A DNA stretch of 53,831 nucleotides from an uncultured Parvibacter sp. (lineage in GTDB: Bacteria; Actinomycetota; Coriobacteriia; Coriobacteriales; Eggerthellaceae). The position numbers were made by a program, and so were the translations under genes. Position 1 is the stretch's first letter; each line of letters begins with the position of its first letter. The DNA is taken from contig CANSTH010000003.1 of NCBI GenBank assembly GCA_947649875.1, positions 1-53,831 on the forward strand, given 5' to 3'. A model generated the notes under the pieces. It saw nothing but the letters and a program-made list of their open reading frames with translations. It searched no databases and was not told where the DNA came from. Below are positions 26,130 to 34,085 of the stretch, piece after piece.

Positions 26130-27779
26130 TCGTTTGACAAGCGGTTGCGCTGGGCAATGGATGCTCAGGGGCTCAAGCAGGCGGACCTTATCAGGCTTGC
26201 CGGCGAAAAGGGCGTAAAACTGGGAAAGAGCCAGATAAGCCAGTATGTGGGAGGAAAAACAACGCCCCGCAAGGAAGTTCTGGCTATCCTGGCGGGAATC
26301 CTTTCCGTCGAACCGCTTTGGTTGCAAAGTGGCGAGGAATCCGTTGCGAACCAAGGCCTTTCTGGCGGTGCAACCGCAAGCTCGAGTCAAGAAGCGCTCG
26401 GTAGTTCAAAGAACGAGCCTCTCTCAAGTTCAAAGCAAAGTTCAACAAATAGAGAACCGGCCATCGCTCCGGCATTCCGTTCCAGCATCACTTCTACGCC
26501 GCTATCGCCGGTTGCTCCTGCCGTGCCCTTCCCCGAACAGGAAAGAGACCCCCTCATGACCCCTCTGCCCCCCATTACCAAATCTTCGAAGCTCGACAAC
26601 GTGCTCTACGATGTGCGCGGGCCAGTGGCGGAAGAGGCGGCGCGCATGGAGGCGGCAGGAACGCAAATCCTGAAGTTGAACATTGGAAATCCTGCCCCCT
26701 TCGGGTTCCGTACCCCTGACGAGGTTATCTACGACATGCGCTCGCAGCTCACCGAATGCGAGGGCTATTCCGATTCCAAAGGTTTGTTCTCCGCCCGCAA
26801 GGCCATCATGCAATATGCCCAGATCAAAGGCATTCCCCATGTAACCATCGATGACGTGTACACCGGTAACGGTGTGAGCGAGCTTATCAACATCTCGCTC
26901 TCGGCCCTGCTGGATAACGGCGATGAGGTGCTGGTGCCCTCCCCGGACTATCCGCTGTGGACCGCTTGCGTGAACTTGGCCGGCGGCACGGCGGTGCACT
27001 ATGTGTGCGACGAACAGGCCGATTGGAACCCCGACCTGGATGACATCCGCAGCAAGGTTACCTCCCGCACCAAGGCCATCGTGGTCATCAACCCCAACAA
27101 TCCCACCGGTGCCCTCTATTCGCGCGAGGTGCTTGAGGGCATTGTTGAGATTGCCCGCCAACATGGGCTGATTATCTTCTCTGACGAAATTTACGACCGC
27201 CTGGTGATGGACGGCTTGGAGCACATCTCCACCGCTTCCCTTGCCCCCGACCTGTTCTGCGTTACCTTCAGCGGGCTCTCGAAATCCCATATGGTAGCGG
27301 GCTATCGCATCGGCTGGATGATTTTGTCGGGGCCGAAGTGGCGGGCGAAAGACTACATCTTGGGCTTGAACATGCTGTGCAACATGCGCATGTGCTCCAA
27401 CGTGCCGGCGCAGTCCATTGTGCAGACGGCCCTGGGCGGCCATCAGTCCGTGAACGGCTACATCGCCCCCGGCGGCCGCGTGTACGAACAGCGGGATTTC
27501 GTGTACGAGGCGCTGAATTCCATCCCCGGTGTGACGGCGGTGAAGCCCAAGGCCGGCTTCTACATCTTCCCCAAGTTGGATGTGAAGCGCTTCAGCATTA
27601 CCGATGACGAGCAATTCGCGCTGGACCTGCTGCACGACCAAAAGGTGCTCATCTCCCACGGCGGCGCCTTCAACTGGAAGCAGCCGGATCACTTCCGCGT
27701 GGTATTCCTGCCCCGTGTAGAGGTGCTCGAAGAAACCATGGACAAACTCGCCCAGTTCTTGAGCACCTACAGCCAGTAG
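26118..27779 (+). CDS. XRE-type HTH fused to AlaA-like aminotransferase
   Basis: A 553-residue two-domain protein. Residues about 1-75 are an XRE/Cro-type helix-turn-helix (KQADLIRLAGEKGVKLGKSQISQYVGGKTTPRKEVLAIL pattern). A Ser/Ala-rich linker runs from about 80 to 150. The rest matches AlaA-type glutamate-pyruvate aminotransferases closely: VLYDVRGPVAEEA, LKLNIGNPAPFGF, GYSDSKGLFSARKAI, VINPNNPTGALYS, DEIYDRL, and the PLP lysine in SGLSKSHMVAGYR. The enzyme part looks intact, so it may catalyse alanine synthesis and also regulate. This is not a MocR protein, which has a GntR domain. Ribosome site AGGAGG. Three more GTTCAA sequences lie in the linker-coding part (26404, 26428, 26440). Confidence 0.9.
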   Translation: MELNSFDKRLRWAMDAQGLKQADLIRLAGEKGVKLGKSQISQYVGGKTTPRKEVLAILAGILSVEPLWLQSGEESVANQGLSGGATASSSQEALGSSKNEPLSSSKQSSTNREPAIAPAFRSSITSTPLSPVAPAVPFPEQERDPLMTPLPPITKSSKLDNVLYDVRGPVAEEAARMEAAGTQILKLNIGNPAPFGFRTPDEVIYDMRSQLTECEGYSDSKGLFSARKAIMQYAQIKGIPHVTIDDVYTGNGVSELINISLSALLDNGDEVLVPSPDYPLWTACVNLAGGTAVHYVCDEQADWNPDLDDIRSKVTSRTKAIVVINPNNPTGALYSREVLEGIVEIARQHGLIIFSDEIYDRLVMDGLEHISTASLAPDLFCVTFSGLSKSHMVAGYRIGWMILSGPKWRAKDYILGLNMLCNMRMCSNVPAQSIVQTALGGHQSVNGYIAPGGRVYEQRDFVYEALNSIPGVTAVKPKAGFYIFPKLDVKRFSITDDEQFALDLLHDQKVLISHGGAFNWKQPDHFRVVFLPRVEVLEETMDKLAQFLSTYSQ

Positions 27780-27871
27780 AAAAGAGCCCCATATCCCCAT
27801 AGCCTCTGAGGCAAAATTGTCTTATGATAATCGCATCAATTCGGAGGGGTTGACGGGAGAAGAGGATTCGG

Positions 27872-28876
27872 ATGCTGAGCGAACTGGTGGTGAGCTACCT
27901 CTTTTTAGGGGGTTGCGGCGCTGGGGGCTGCTTGGTGGTCGCGGCGCTTTCGCTGCTTATCGCGAGGGAGGATCTGCGGCCGGCATTGGCAAGTCGCTTT
28001 GCCTCTTGCTCTGGGGCCCTTTACCGCAAGTTCGTCTCACCAATCCTCATGGCCAGCTTGGGGGCCCTTGTGCTGGGGTCGATTTGCCTGTTCGCCGACT
28101 TGGGCCAGCCGGGGCGCATACTCCTCCTGCTGTTTTCAGGTGTTGTCACTCACCTTACGGTGGGCGCTTGGGCACTGGTGCTGTGCTTCCTGATTGGCAC
28201 CTTCCTGGTGCTTGTATGGCAGGGCGTGGTTCCGGTAACTGCGATGGCGTTTCGCATTGTCAATGGACTGCTTGCGGCGCTCTCGCTAGTGGTGGCGCTT
28301 TATACCGGGCTGCTGCTTTCGAGCGTTGCCGCTGTCCCCATGTGGCATAGCGGCTGGCTGGCGGTGCTGTTTCTGGTTTCGGCGGTGTCCTGCGGCATAG
28401 CGCTTGCAAGTGGCGTATCGGTGTTTTCCGAAGGAGGGCGCCATTTCGCGAATGCCATCGCGAGGCTTGCGAAACTGGACATGATCGTAATTGTGGCTGA
28501 AGCGGTGGTGGTTGCACTGTGGCTGCTGTTGCCGGCCTTTTCCGGCGAAACCGTTTCCGCCCAGGCGGGTGGCATTTCGTTTGCCGTACTTACAACGGGG
28601 GCGTTGGCCCCGCTTTTCTGGATGGGTTTTTGTGGCATAGGCCTTGCGCTGCCCTTGGTGGTGGACGGCGCTTCCGCCCATGCGTCGGTGGAGGGGTCGG
28701 CCGGTATGGCTTTTGACAATGGGGTTGCTGTCCGGCATGTCGCAAACCCTGCCGCCATGCGCATTGGGCTGTTGGTTTCCGCTATTGCCGTGCTCATCGG
28801 CGGCTACCTTCTGCGCTATTTAGTGGTGGCATCTGCTGTTGCCCCCGTTTCCCTGTTGGCTCCCGGACTCCTTTAG
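27872..28876 (+). CDS. NrfD/PsrC-type quinol-interacting membrane protein, solitary
   Basis: A 334-residue membrane protein with about nine helices. The N terminus YLFLGGCGAGGCLVVAAL and the segment SPILMASLGALVLGSICLFADLGQPGR match DmsC/NrfD/PsrC anchors, which pass electrons between the quinone pool and an iron-sulfur subunit. No iron-sulfur or catalytic subunit is adjacent, which is unusual; it must work with subunits encoded elsewhere or with those of the operon at 30911. The next gene, a GntR regulator, starts 14 nt downstream, so the two are probably co-transcribed. Confidence 0.82.
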   Translation: MLSELVVSYLFLGGCGAGGCLVVAALSLLIAREDLRPALASRFASCSGALYRKFVSPILMASLGALVLGSICLFADLGQPGRILLLLFSGVVTHLTVGAWALVLCFLIGTFLVLVWQGVVPVTAMAFRIVNGLLAALSLVVALYTGLLLSSVAAVPMWHSGWLAVLFLVSAVSCGIALASGVSVFSEGGRHFANAIARLAKLDMIVIVAEAVVVALWLLLPAFSGETVSAQAGGISFAVLTTGALAPLFWMGFCGIGLALPLVVDGASAHASVEGSAGMAFDNGVAVRHVANPAAMRIGLLVSAIAVLIGGYLLRYLVVASAVAPVSLLAPGLL

Positions 28877-28890
28877 GAAAGGACACGCCC

Positions 28891-29355
28891 ATGTTCCCCT
28901 TCGAAATTGACGAAACCAGCGACCTGCCCCTCTGGGTTCAGCTGCGCCAGCGCATCGCCTATCTCGTTACTTCCGGCTACTTCAAGCCGGGAGAGAAGCT
29001 GCCCACGGTGCGTGGCCTGGCCTCCGAGATTTCCATCAACTACAACACGGTGAACAAGGCTTACTTGAGCCTGGTATCCGACGGGTTTCTGGAATCCACC
29101 CGTGGCCGTGGTGTGTTCGTGACTGATATTGCCCAAAAGGTGGATGCCGATGAGGTGGATCGGGTGACGGCGCTGCTGGATGACTGTATTGAAGCCTGCC
29201 GCGAAGTGGGCATGAGCCTTGACGAGATAGACCAAGCCATGACCCGCCGCATTCGCGAGCTGAAAATCGAGGAAGCGCGACGTGAGGGCAAGCTGTCCGC
29301 CCACATTGTGGATTTTCCCGATACCCGCGGAAAAGCAGAAGAGCGCGATGCGTAG
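28891..29355 (+). CDS. GntR-family regulator, YtrA type
   Basis: A 154-residue protein with an N-terminal GntR winged helix (LPLWVQLRQRIAYLVTSGYFKPGEKLPTVRGLASE pattern, then NYNTVNKAYLSLVSDGFLESTRGRGVFV) and a short helical tail (about 85-135) instead of a large effector domain, the mark of the YtrA subgroup. Such regulators usually repress nearby membrane-protein or transporter genes. AGGAAAGGA lies just before the start. It sits between the NrfD gene and the SPFH gene and may regulate both. Confidence 0.9.
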   Translation: MFPFEIDETSDLPLWVQLRQRIAYLVTSGYFKPGEKLPTVRGLASEISINYNTVNKAYLSLVSDGFLESTRGRGVFVTDIAQKVDADEVDRVTALLDDCIEACREVGMSLDEIDQAMTRRIRELKIEEARREGKLSAHIVDFPDTRGKAEERDA

Positions 29356-29406
29356 AGGGCATAAGCCTGGCCACGTTAACCGCCAACAAGAAGTAAGGAT
29401 GTGCAG

Positions 29407-30381
29407 ATGAGAGCAAGAAAATCGACTGCCGGAAAAGACGAACAGGCAACGTCGGGCCGGAAATGGCGTCTAACTCCTGACGCGCCCACCGAGACAGTGG
29501 GAGAACGCGCCTCTTCGGCTGGCGTATTCCTGTTCTCGCTGGTGCTGTTCCTGCTGACGTTCGCCGTGGTGCTGACGGCAGGCTGGGCGTTCGCCGGTGC
29601 CCTCACCTTGCCGCTTTTGGCGGTGGCAATGGTGGCGGCGCTGCTGGTGATTGCCTCCTGCCATGTTGCCCAGGAATGGGAGAAGGTGGTAGTGCTGCGG
29701 CTGGGCCGTTTCAATCGCGTGTCCGGCCCCGGCCTGTTCTGGACCATCCCCGTGATTGAATCCAACGTAATGCGCGTGGACACTCGTATGCGAGTGACCG
29801 CCTTCTATGCAGAAGAAACGCTCACCTCCGACCTGGTGCCGTTGAATGTGGATGCGGTGTTGTTCTGGCATGTGTGGGACGCGGCTGCCGCTTGCAACGA
29901 GGTAGGGGACTTCAGCCGCGCCGTGGAGATGGCCGCTCAAACGGCGTTGCGCGAGGCCATTGGGCGCGCCGCAGCAGCCGAGGTGTCCATTCGCCGCAAC
30001 CAGCTAGATCGCGAGCTGAAGAAAGTGTTGGAAGAGAAAGTGGCCCCGTGGGGCATCGCCATCCTTTCGGTGGAAGTGCGCGACATCCTGCTGCCGAAAG
30101 AGCTGCAGGAGACCATGAGTCTGGAGGCTCAAGCGGAGCAGCGCAAGAAGGCCCGCATCATCCTCATTGAAGCGGAGCACGACGTGTACGAGATGCTGGA
30201 CGAGATGGAAGAGCTGGTGGGCGGCCCCGAGGCCGTTTCCCGCCTGCGTACCATGCATCTGCTGAATGAGAGCCTGCGAGAAGGCAAGGGCACCGTGGTC
30301 ATCCCCAGCGCCTTCGCCGAAGGTTTCAACGACCCGGCCACAAATGCGGCCGATATCCTGAAGGGCGTTATAGGAAAGTAG
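29407..30381 (+). CDS. SPFH/Band 7 (slipin-type) membrane protein
   Basis: A 324-residue protein with a polar N terminus of about 35 residues, a hydrophobic hairpin of two helices (about 40-58 and 63-82), then an SPFH domain (EWEKVVVLRLGRFNRVSGPGLFWTIPVIE pattern; VDTRMRVTAF; LDRELKKVLEEKVAPWGI). The C-terminal part is helical. Such proteins form membrane scaffolds; slipins are often paired with an NfeD protein, which is absent here. ATG 29407 is chosen over GTG 29401 because AAGGA lies 8 nt upstream of it. Its role here is unknown. Confidence 0.9.
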   Translation: MRARKSTAGKDEQATSGRKWRLTPDAPTETVGERASSAGVFLFSLVLFLLTFAVVLTAGWAFAGALTLPLLAVAMVAALLVIASCHVAQEWEKVVVLRLGRFNRVSGPGLFWTIPVIESNVMRVDTRMRVTAFYAEETLTSDLVPLNVDAVLFWHVWDAAAACNEVGDFSRAVEMAAQTALREAIGRAAAAEVSIRRNQLDRELKKVLEEKVAPWGIAILSVEVRDILLPKELQETMSLEAQAEQRKKARIILIEAEHDVYEMLDEMEELVGGPEAVSRLRTMHLLNESLREGKGTVVIPSAFAEGFNDPATNAADILKGVIGK

Positions 30382-30587
30382 AGCGCCCTGGTGCTTGCTT
30401 TGATTTGCAGGTCCGATTCGTAGGGCAGAGATTCTATCTCTGCCTGACTCTCGACCTCAAGCCATTCTTGTTCGTGTACGAATACGATGAAGAAGAGGAT
30501 GTTGTGACCCTCCACAGAGTCGTACATCAAAGGCGAGTGAGATGACGGGCTTATATCTATCCTCAAAATAAAATAATCGACAGCAAA
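30382..30587. other. Intergenic stretch before the molybdoenzyme promoter
   Basis: No gene. It contains the half copy of the cruciform repeat (30419-30445) and then an AT-rich part leading into the tandem palindromes. Nothing else recognised. Confidence 0.5.
30419..30445 (+). repeat. Cruciform repeat, half copy
   Basis: Only the left part is present: CGTAG plus the hairpin GGCAGAGAT-TCT-ATCTCTGCC. The centre and the second hairpin are missing. Confidence 0.85.
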
Positions 30588-30635
30588 AATTGTCATATGA
30601 TTATCTTGAATTGTCATATGACAATTTGCTATAGT
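30588..30635 (+). promoter_or_regulatory. Promoter with two palindromic operators 21 bp apart
   Basis: AATTGTCATATGACAATT (30609-30626) is a perfect 18-bp palindrome. A second copy of its core, TGTCATATGA, starts at 30591, exactly 21 bp before the same core at 30612, so both lie on one face of the helix. A promoter TTGAAT (30606-30611), 18-nt spacer, TATAGT (30630-30635) contains the perfect site in its spacer. This probably controls the molybdoenzyme operon; the regulator is not identified. Confidence 0.8.
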
Positions 30636-30736
30636 GCGGCCAGTGGGAATTGGCCAATTCTCTAAACAGGAGGGCAGGCCCTTTTATAGGGCTTGCGATA
30701 CAGGGGCAAAAGAGGAGAGAATCACCCAAGCGAGCT

Positions 30737-30858
30737 ACCGCCCTTTGCGGCATTTGTTGCAATCGAGGTCAAGCCATGCCGCAGAAAAGCGACTGTCGCC
30801 TTAGGAGCCGAGCTTTTCACGGCGATGCGCTTTACTGATGACTGCCGCAAAGGGCGGT
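30737..30858 (+). promoter_or_regulatory. Long inverted repeat in the leader of the molybdoenzyme operon
   Basis: ACCGCCCTTTGCGGCA (30737-30752) pairs perfectly with TGCCGCAAAGGGCGGT (30843-30858), and GCGAG/CTCGC extends the stem outside. It encloses 90 nt and ends about 40 nt before the ribosome site, inside the presumed 5' UTR. It may be a cis-acting RNA. A molybdenum-cofactor riboswitch would make sense here, but I could not match the known consensus. Confidence 0.6.
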
Positions 30859-30910
30859 GACTCGCCGAATGCGATATCACTTCTCGTCCCATGTGATTCT
30901 AGGAGGAGAA

Positions 30911-33331
30911 ATGTCGGAATCTCAGAAGACGCTTTCTCGCCGCGGCTTCCTCAAGGGAACCGGAGCGGCGGCAGGCGCTTTGGGTCTTGCCGGTTTGGCG
31001 GGCGTGGGAACTGCGGGAAGCTTGCTTAGCCCGGTGGATGCTCATGCCGAAAGCGAAGAGCGCACCGCACACCTTTGCCATCAATTCCATTGTCTAACGG
31101 GTTGCAATTTGAAATGCACTATTCGTGATGAGCGCATCTCTATCATCGAGCCAAGCGACATCGTGAAGGATAAGAAGCACTCTACGATTTGCCTGCGCGG
31201 AATTGGCGAAGTGTCCCACATCTACTCGCAAGACCGCCTCCAGGTGCCGATGAAGCGTGTGGGCGAGCGCGGCGAAGGAAAATTCGAGCAAATCAGCTGG
31301 GACGAGGCCATCAAAACTATTGCTGACAACCTAAAAGAGACTCAGCAAAAATATGGTGAAGGCTCTGTGTTCATTCGTAAGTCAACAGAGGCGGGCATCG
31401 ATTTCGACTTCATCACGCAACTCCTTCATGCCGATGCGGGCGGACAGTGGGGCTTGGATCGCGGCCAGGCGAATGGTCTCGGCCCTGCGTTCGGTCCGTG
31501 GAGCTATCTCTCGAACCGCTCCCATTGGGAGTTCAAGGACGCAGCTACTATCATTGAGTTGAGTCACAACCCCCTGGAAAGTGCCATGGTTTGGTCGCGG
31601 CCCCTTATGGACGCAAAGGAAGCCGGAGTGTACATCGTGGCAATCGACCCGCGCTTCACGGGCACTGCCGCGAAAGCAAATGAATGGTTGCCTGTTCGTC
31701 CTGGCACCGATGCGGCCCTTATCCAGGGAATGTTGAAAGCCGTTGTTGATAACGGCTGGTATGACGAAGAATTCATTATGGCCCATACCTCATGCCCGTA
31801 CCTGGTTGATCGCGCTACAGGAAAAAGCTTCCGCAGCAGTGAAACGATGGCACCAAATCCCGCAGTGGTAAGCGCCGAGCCCGTGGGAGCTCCTTTCGTA
31901 TGGGATACCGTGACCAATGCCCCGGCTCTTTACGATGACCCTGCTGTTGTTGCGGCCCTCGAAGGCGAGTGGACAGTGGACGGCAAGCAGCTGGTAACTG
32001 AATTCACGCTCATCAAGGAATGGCTGGATGGTATCACGCTGGAGTGGGCTGCTGAAACCTCTGGTATTGACAAGCAGGCGATCGTGAACCTTGCCGACCG
32101 TTACGCAAACAACGGCCCGGCAATCATCGATATTGGGTTGGGCGGTGCAGATAAGTACACCAATGCCGATGTGTTGGGGCACTCCACTGCTATGCTCGTG
32201 GCTCTCACCGGTCAGTATGGAAAGAAGGGCGCAGGATACGCATCCTATTGCGGTCTGGGCGCAAGCAATCCTTCTGCAACCTTGAACTACTGGACGCTTC
32301 CCGAAGAGTACGGGTATGGCGAGAGCCCGGTGGCCATGTACGACATGCCGTACAAAGAGAACAGCATCCATGCGGCGCTCACGTTTGGTGATGCGTTCAC
32401 TTTGGAGGCTGGCGCTGCTCAGGATATGCTGAATTGGGTGAAAACCCTCGACTTCTTCGCCATTGTGGACCTCTACCACTCATCTGCGGTCGATTATGCC
32501 GATATCGTCCTTCCCGCATGCACCAAATTCGAATGCGAAGAGAACGTGAAGCAGCTGCGAGATAGCATGGGCCATGTCATGTTGGCGAACGGTATGGTGA
32601 AGCCACTGTTTGAGTCGAAGAGTGACCTTCAGATTGAGCGTCTGCTGGCTGCGCAATGGGGGCTGGAGGATCTTCTTCCCAAGACCTATGAAGAGCTGGC
32701 GCGCTTTATGCTTGATGGCGTGGCGGACGCTGATCCGCGCATGGAGGGCATTACCTATGACGCCCTTTTGGCCAATGGCGGCGTGATGGCTCTTCCAGAG
32801 ACTGGCGATGATTATATGCCCGATGGAACGGCCGATTTCTTCCTAACCCCTTCCACGCGAATCGAGCTTTATTACGAGTACCTCGCCGACCAGGGCCACG
32901 CTCTTCCTGTTTACGAAGACGCCAACGAGGCTTTTGAGACGAATCCCAAGAAAGCGCAATACCCGCTGTATTTCACTCAGGGCAAGAGCCGCTATCGCAT
33001 CCATGCATACTATTCGGCTGCCGAGTGGTTCCAAGAGGATTTTGGTCCCAGCATTAACATTGCACCCGAGGATGCCGAGGTGCGTGGGATCTCTACTGGC
33101 GATGATGTGCGTGTGTTCAACGATCGCGGTTCGTTTGTGGCAACAGCCCTGATTAATCGCTCCCTGCAGCCCGGCGTGCTATTTATGGCGGAGACAACGT
33201 ACACGCGCTACTACAAGGAAGGCTTCCTGCAAAACGTTACCAACTCTGCACGGTTAGAGCGCGGGTATTCAATGTTCTTTGGCCCGCAGATTCCTTACAA
33301 CGATGTGCTGGTCGAAGTAGAAAAGGCCTAG
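30911..33331 (+). CDS. Tat-exported molybdopterin oxidoreductase, catalytic subunit
   Basis: An 806-residue DMSO-reductase-family enzyme. The Tat signal has SRRGFLKG (9-16) and a hydrophobic stretch ending near DAHA (43-46). Cysteines 61, 65, 69 and 94 (CLTGCNLKC and TICLRG) should bind a [4Fe-4S] cluster; Cys56 is an extra one. The rest follows the family: ISWDEAIKTIADNL, VAIDPRFTGTAAKANEWLPVRPGTDAALI pattern, DIVLPACTKFE, and the C-terminal molybdopterin-binding domain (LYFTQGKSRYRIHA). It heads a three-gene operon with a ferredoxin-like and an NrfD-like subunit, so it is an extracytoplasmic respiratory reductase. The substrate is unknown; relatives in this family of bacteria act on sulfoxides, N-oxides or catechols. 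Start ATG 30911 follows AGGAGG. Confidence 0.93.
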   Translation: MSESQKTLSRRGFLKGTGAAAGALGLAGLAGVGTAGSLLSPVDAHAESEERTAHLCHQFHCLTGCNLKCTIRDERISIIEPSDIVKDKKHSTICLRGIGEVSHIYSQDRLQVPMKRVGERGEGKFEQISWDEAIKTIADNLKETQQKYGEGSVFIRKSTEAGIDFDFITQLLHADAGGQWGLDRGQANGLGPAFGPWSYLSNRSHWEFKDAATIIELSHNPLESAMVWSRPLMDAKEAGVYIVAIDPRFTGTAAKANEWLPVRPGTDAALIQGMLKAVVDNGWYDEEFIMAHTSCPYLVDRATGKSFRSSETMAPNPAVVSAEPVGAPFVWDTVTNAPALYDDPAVVAALEGEWTVDGKQLVTEFTLIKEWLDGITLEWAAETSGIDKQAIVNLADRYANNGPAIIDIGLGGADKYTNADVLGHSTAMLVALTGQYGKKGAGYASYCGLGASNPSATLNYWTLPEEYGYGESPVAMYDMPYKENSIHAALTFGDAFTLEAGAAQDMLNWVKTLDFFAIVDLYHSSAVDYADIVLPACTKFECEENVKQLRDSMGHVMLANGMVKPLFESKSDLQIERLLAAQWGLEDLLPKTYEELARFMLDGVADADPRMEGITYDALLANGGVMALPETGDDYMPDGTADFFLTPSTRIELYYEYLADQGHALPVYEDANEAFETNPKKAQYPLYFTQGKSRYRIHAYYSAAEWFQEDFGPSINIAPEDAEVRGISTGDDVRVFNDRGSFVATALINRSLQPGVLFMAETTYTRYYKEGFLQNVTNSARLERGYSMFFGPQIPYNDVLVEVEKA

Positions 33332-33340
33332 GTGAGATAA

Positions 33341-33958
33341 ATGACCAAGTATGGAATGGCAATCAACAAGACCCGGTGCATTGGGTGCCAGACATGTGCC
33401 TATGCCTGCAAAATGCAGAACAGTGTGGCGAAGAATGTTCGTTGGAATCGAGTTTTGTCAGAAGGGTGCGATGTGGTTGATGGGGCCGTGGGCCAGTACC
33501 CCAATCTTTCTCGGACGTATCTTCCCCTTGCATGCCAGCATTGCGAAAACCCTGCATGCATGAAAGTATGCCCCACTGGTGCAACATACAAAGACGAAAT
33601 GGGCCGTGTGGAGATTGACTACGAGAAGTGCATAGGCTGTCGCATGTGCATGGCGGCTTGTCCTTACAATGCACGCTCTTTCAACTGGGAAGAGCCGGTT
33701 CATGAGCCGGGTTTTGCCTATGGCGACAAAGACGTGCCCGAGCGCACAAAGGGCGTGGCGGAAAAATGCACGATGTGCAAAGAGCGAACCGATCGCGGTG
33801 AAGAGCCACGCTGCGTGCAATGTTGCCCGATGGGTGCCCGCGTGTTCGGCGACTTGGATGACCCCAATTCCGAGGTGTCAAAAGTAATTGCTACTCGTCA
33901 CGCTTCTCAACTCCTGGAGGAGCAGGGTACCCATCCGCAGGTTTATTACTTCGAATAA
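33341..33958 (+). CDS. DmsB-type four-cluster iron-sulfur subunit
   Basis: A 205-residue electron-transfer protein with four cysteine groups: CIGCQTCAYAC (13-23), CQHCENPACMKVCP, CIGCRMCMAACP, and CTMCKERTDRGEEPRCVQCCP. This matches DmsB/PsrB/NrfC subunits carrying four [4Fe-4S] clusters. It has no signal peptide of its own, so it should be exported with the Tat-tagged catalytic subunit. It starts 9 nt after that gene and passes electrons from the NrfD-like anchor at 34086. Confidence 0.95.
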   Translation: MTKYGMAINKTRCIGCQTCAYACKMQNSVAKNVRWNRVLSEGCDVVDGAVGQYPNLSRTYLPLACQHCENPACMKVCPTGATYKDEMGRVEIDYEKCIGCRMCMAACPYNARSFNWEEPVHEPGFAYGDKDVPERTKGVAEKCTMCKERTDRGEEPRCVQCCPMGARVFGDLDDPNSEVSKVIATRHASQLLEEQGTHPQVYYFE

Positions 33959-34085
33959 GGTACCAGAAGCGCATTTTCATTCTTATTGAGCGAACTGCCG
34001 GGCGGGCAAGTGTGTCGACCCTGTGGCAAATTGCGCCCAGCGGTTTCGCCCTTTCGAAAATCCCTTTGCTTGAAAGGTTTGGGAA

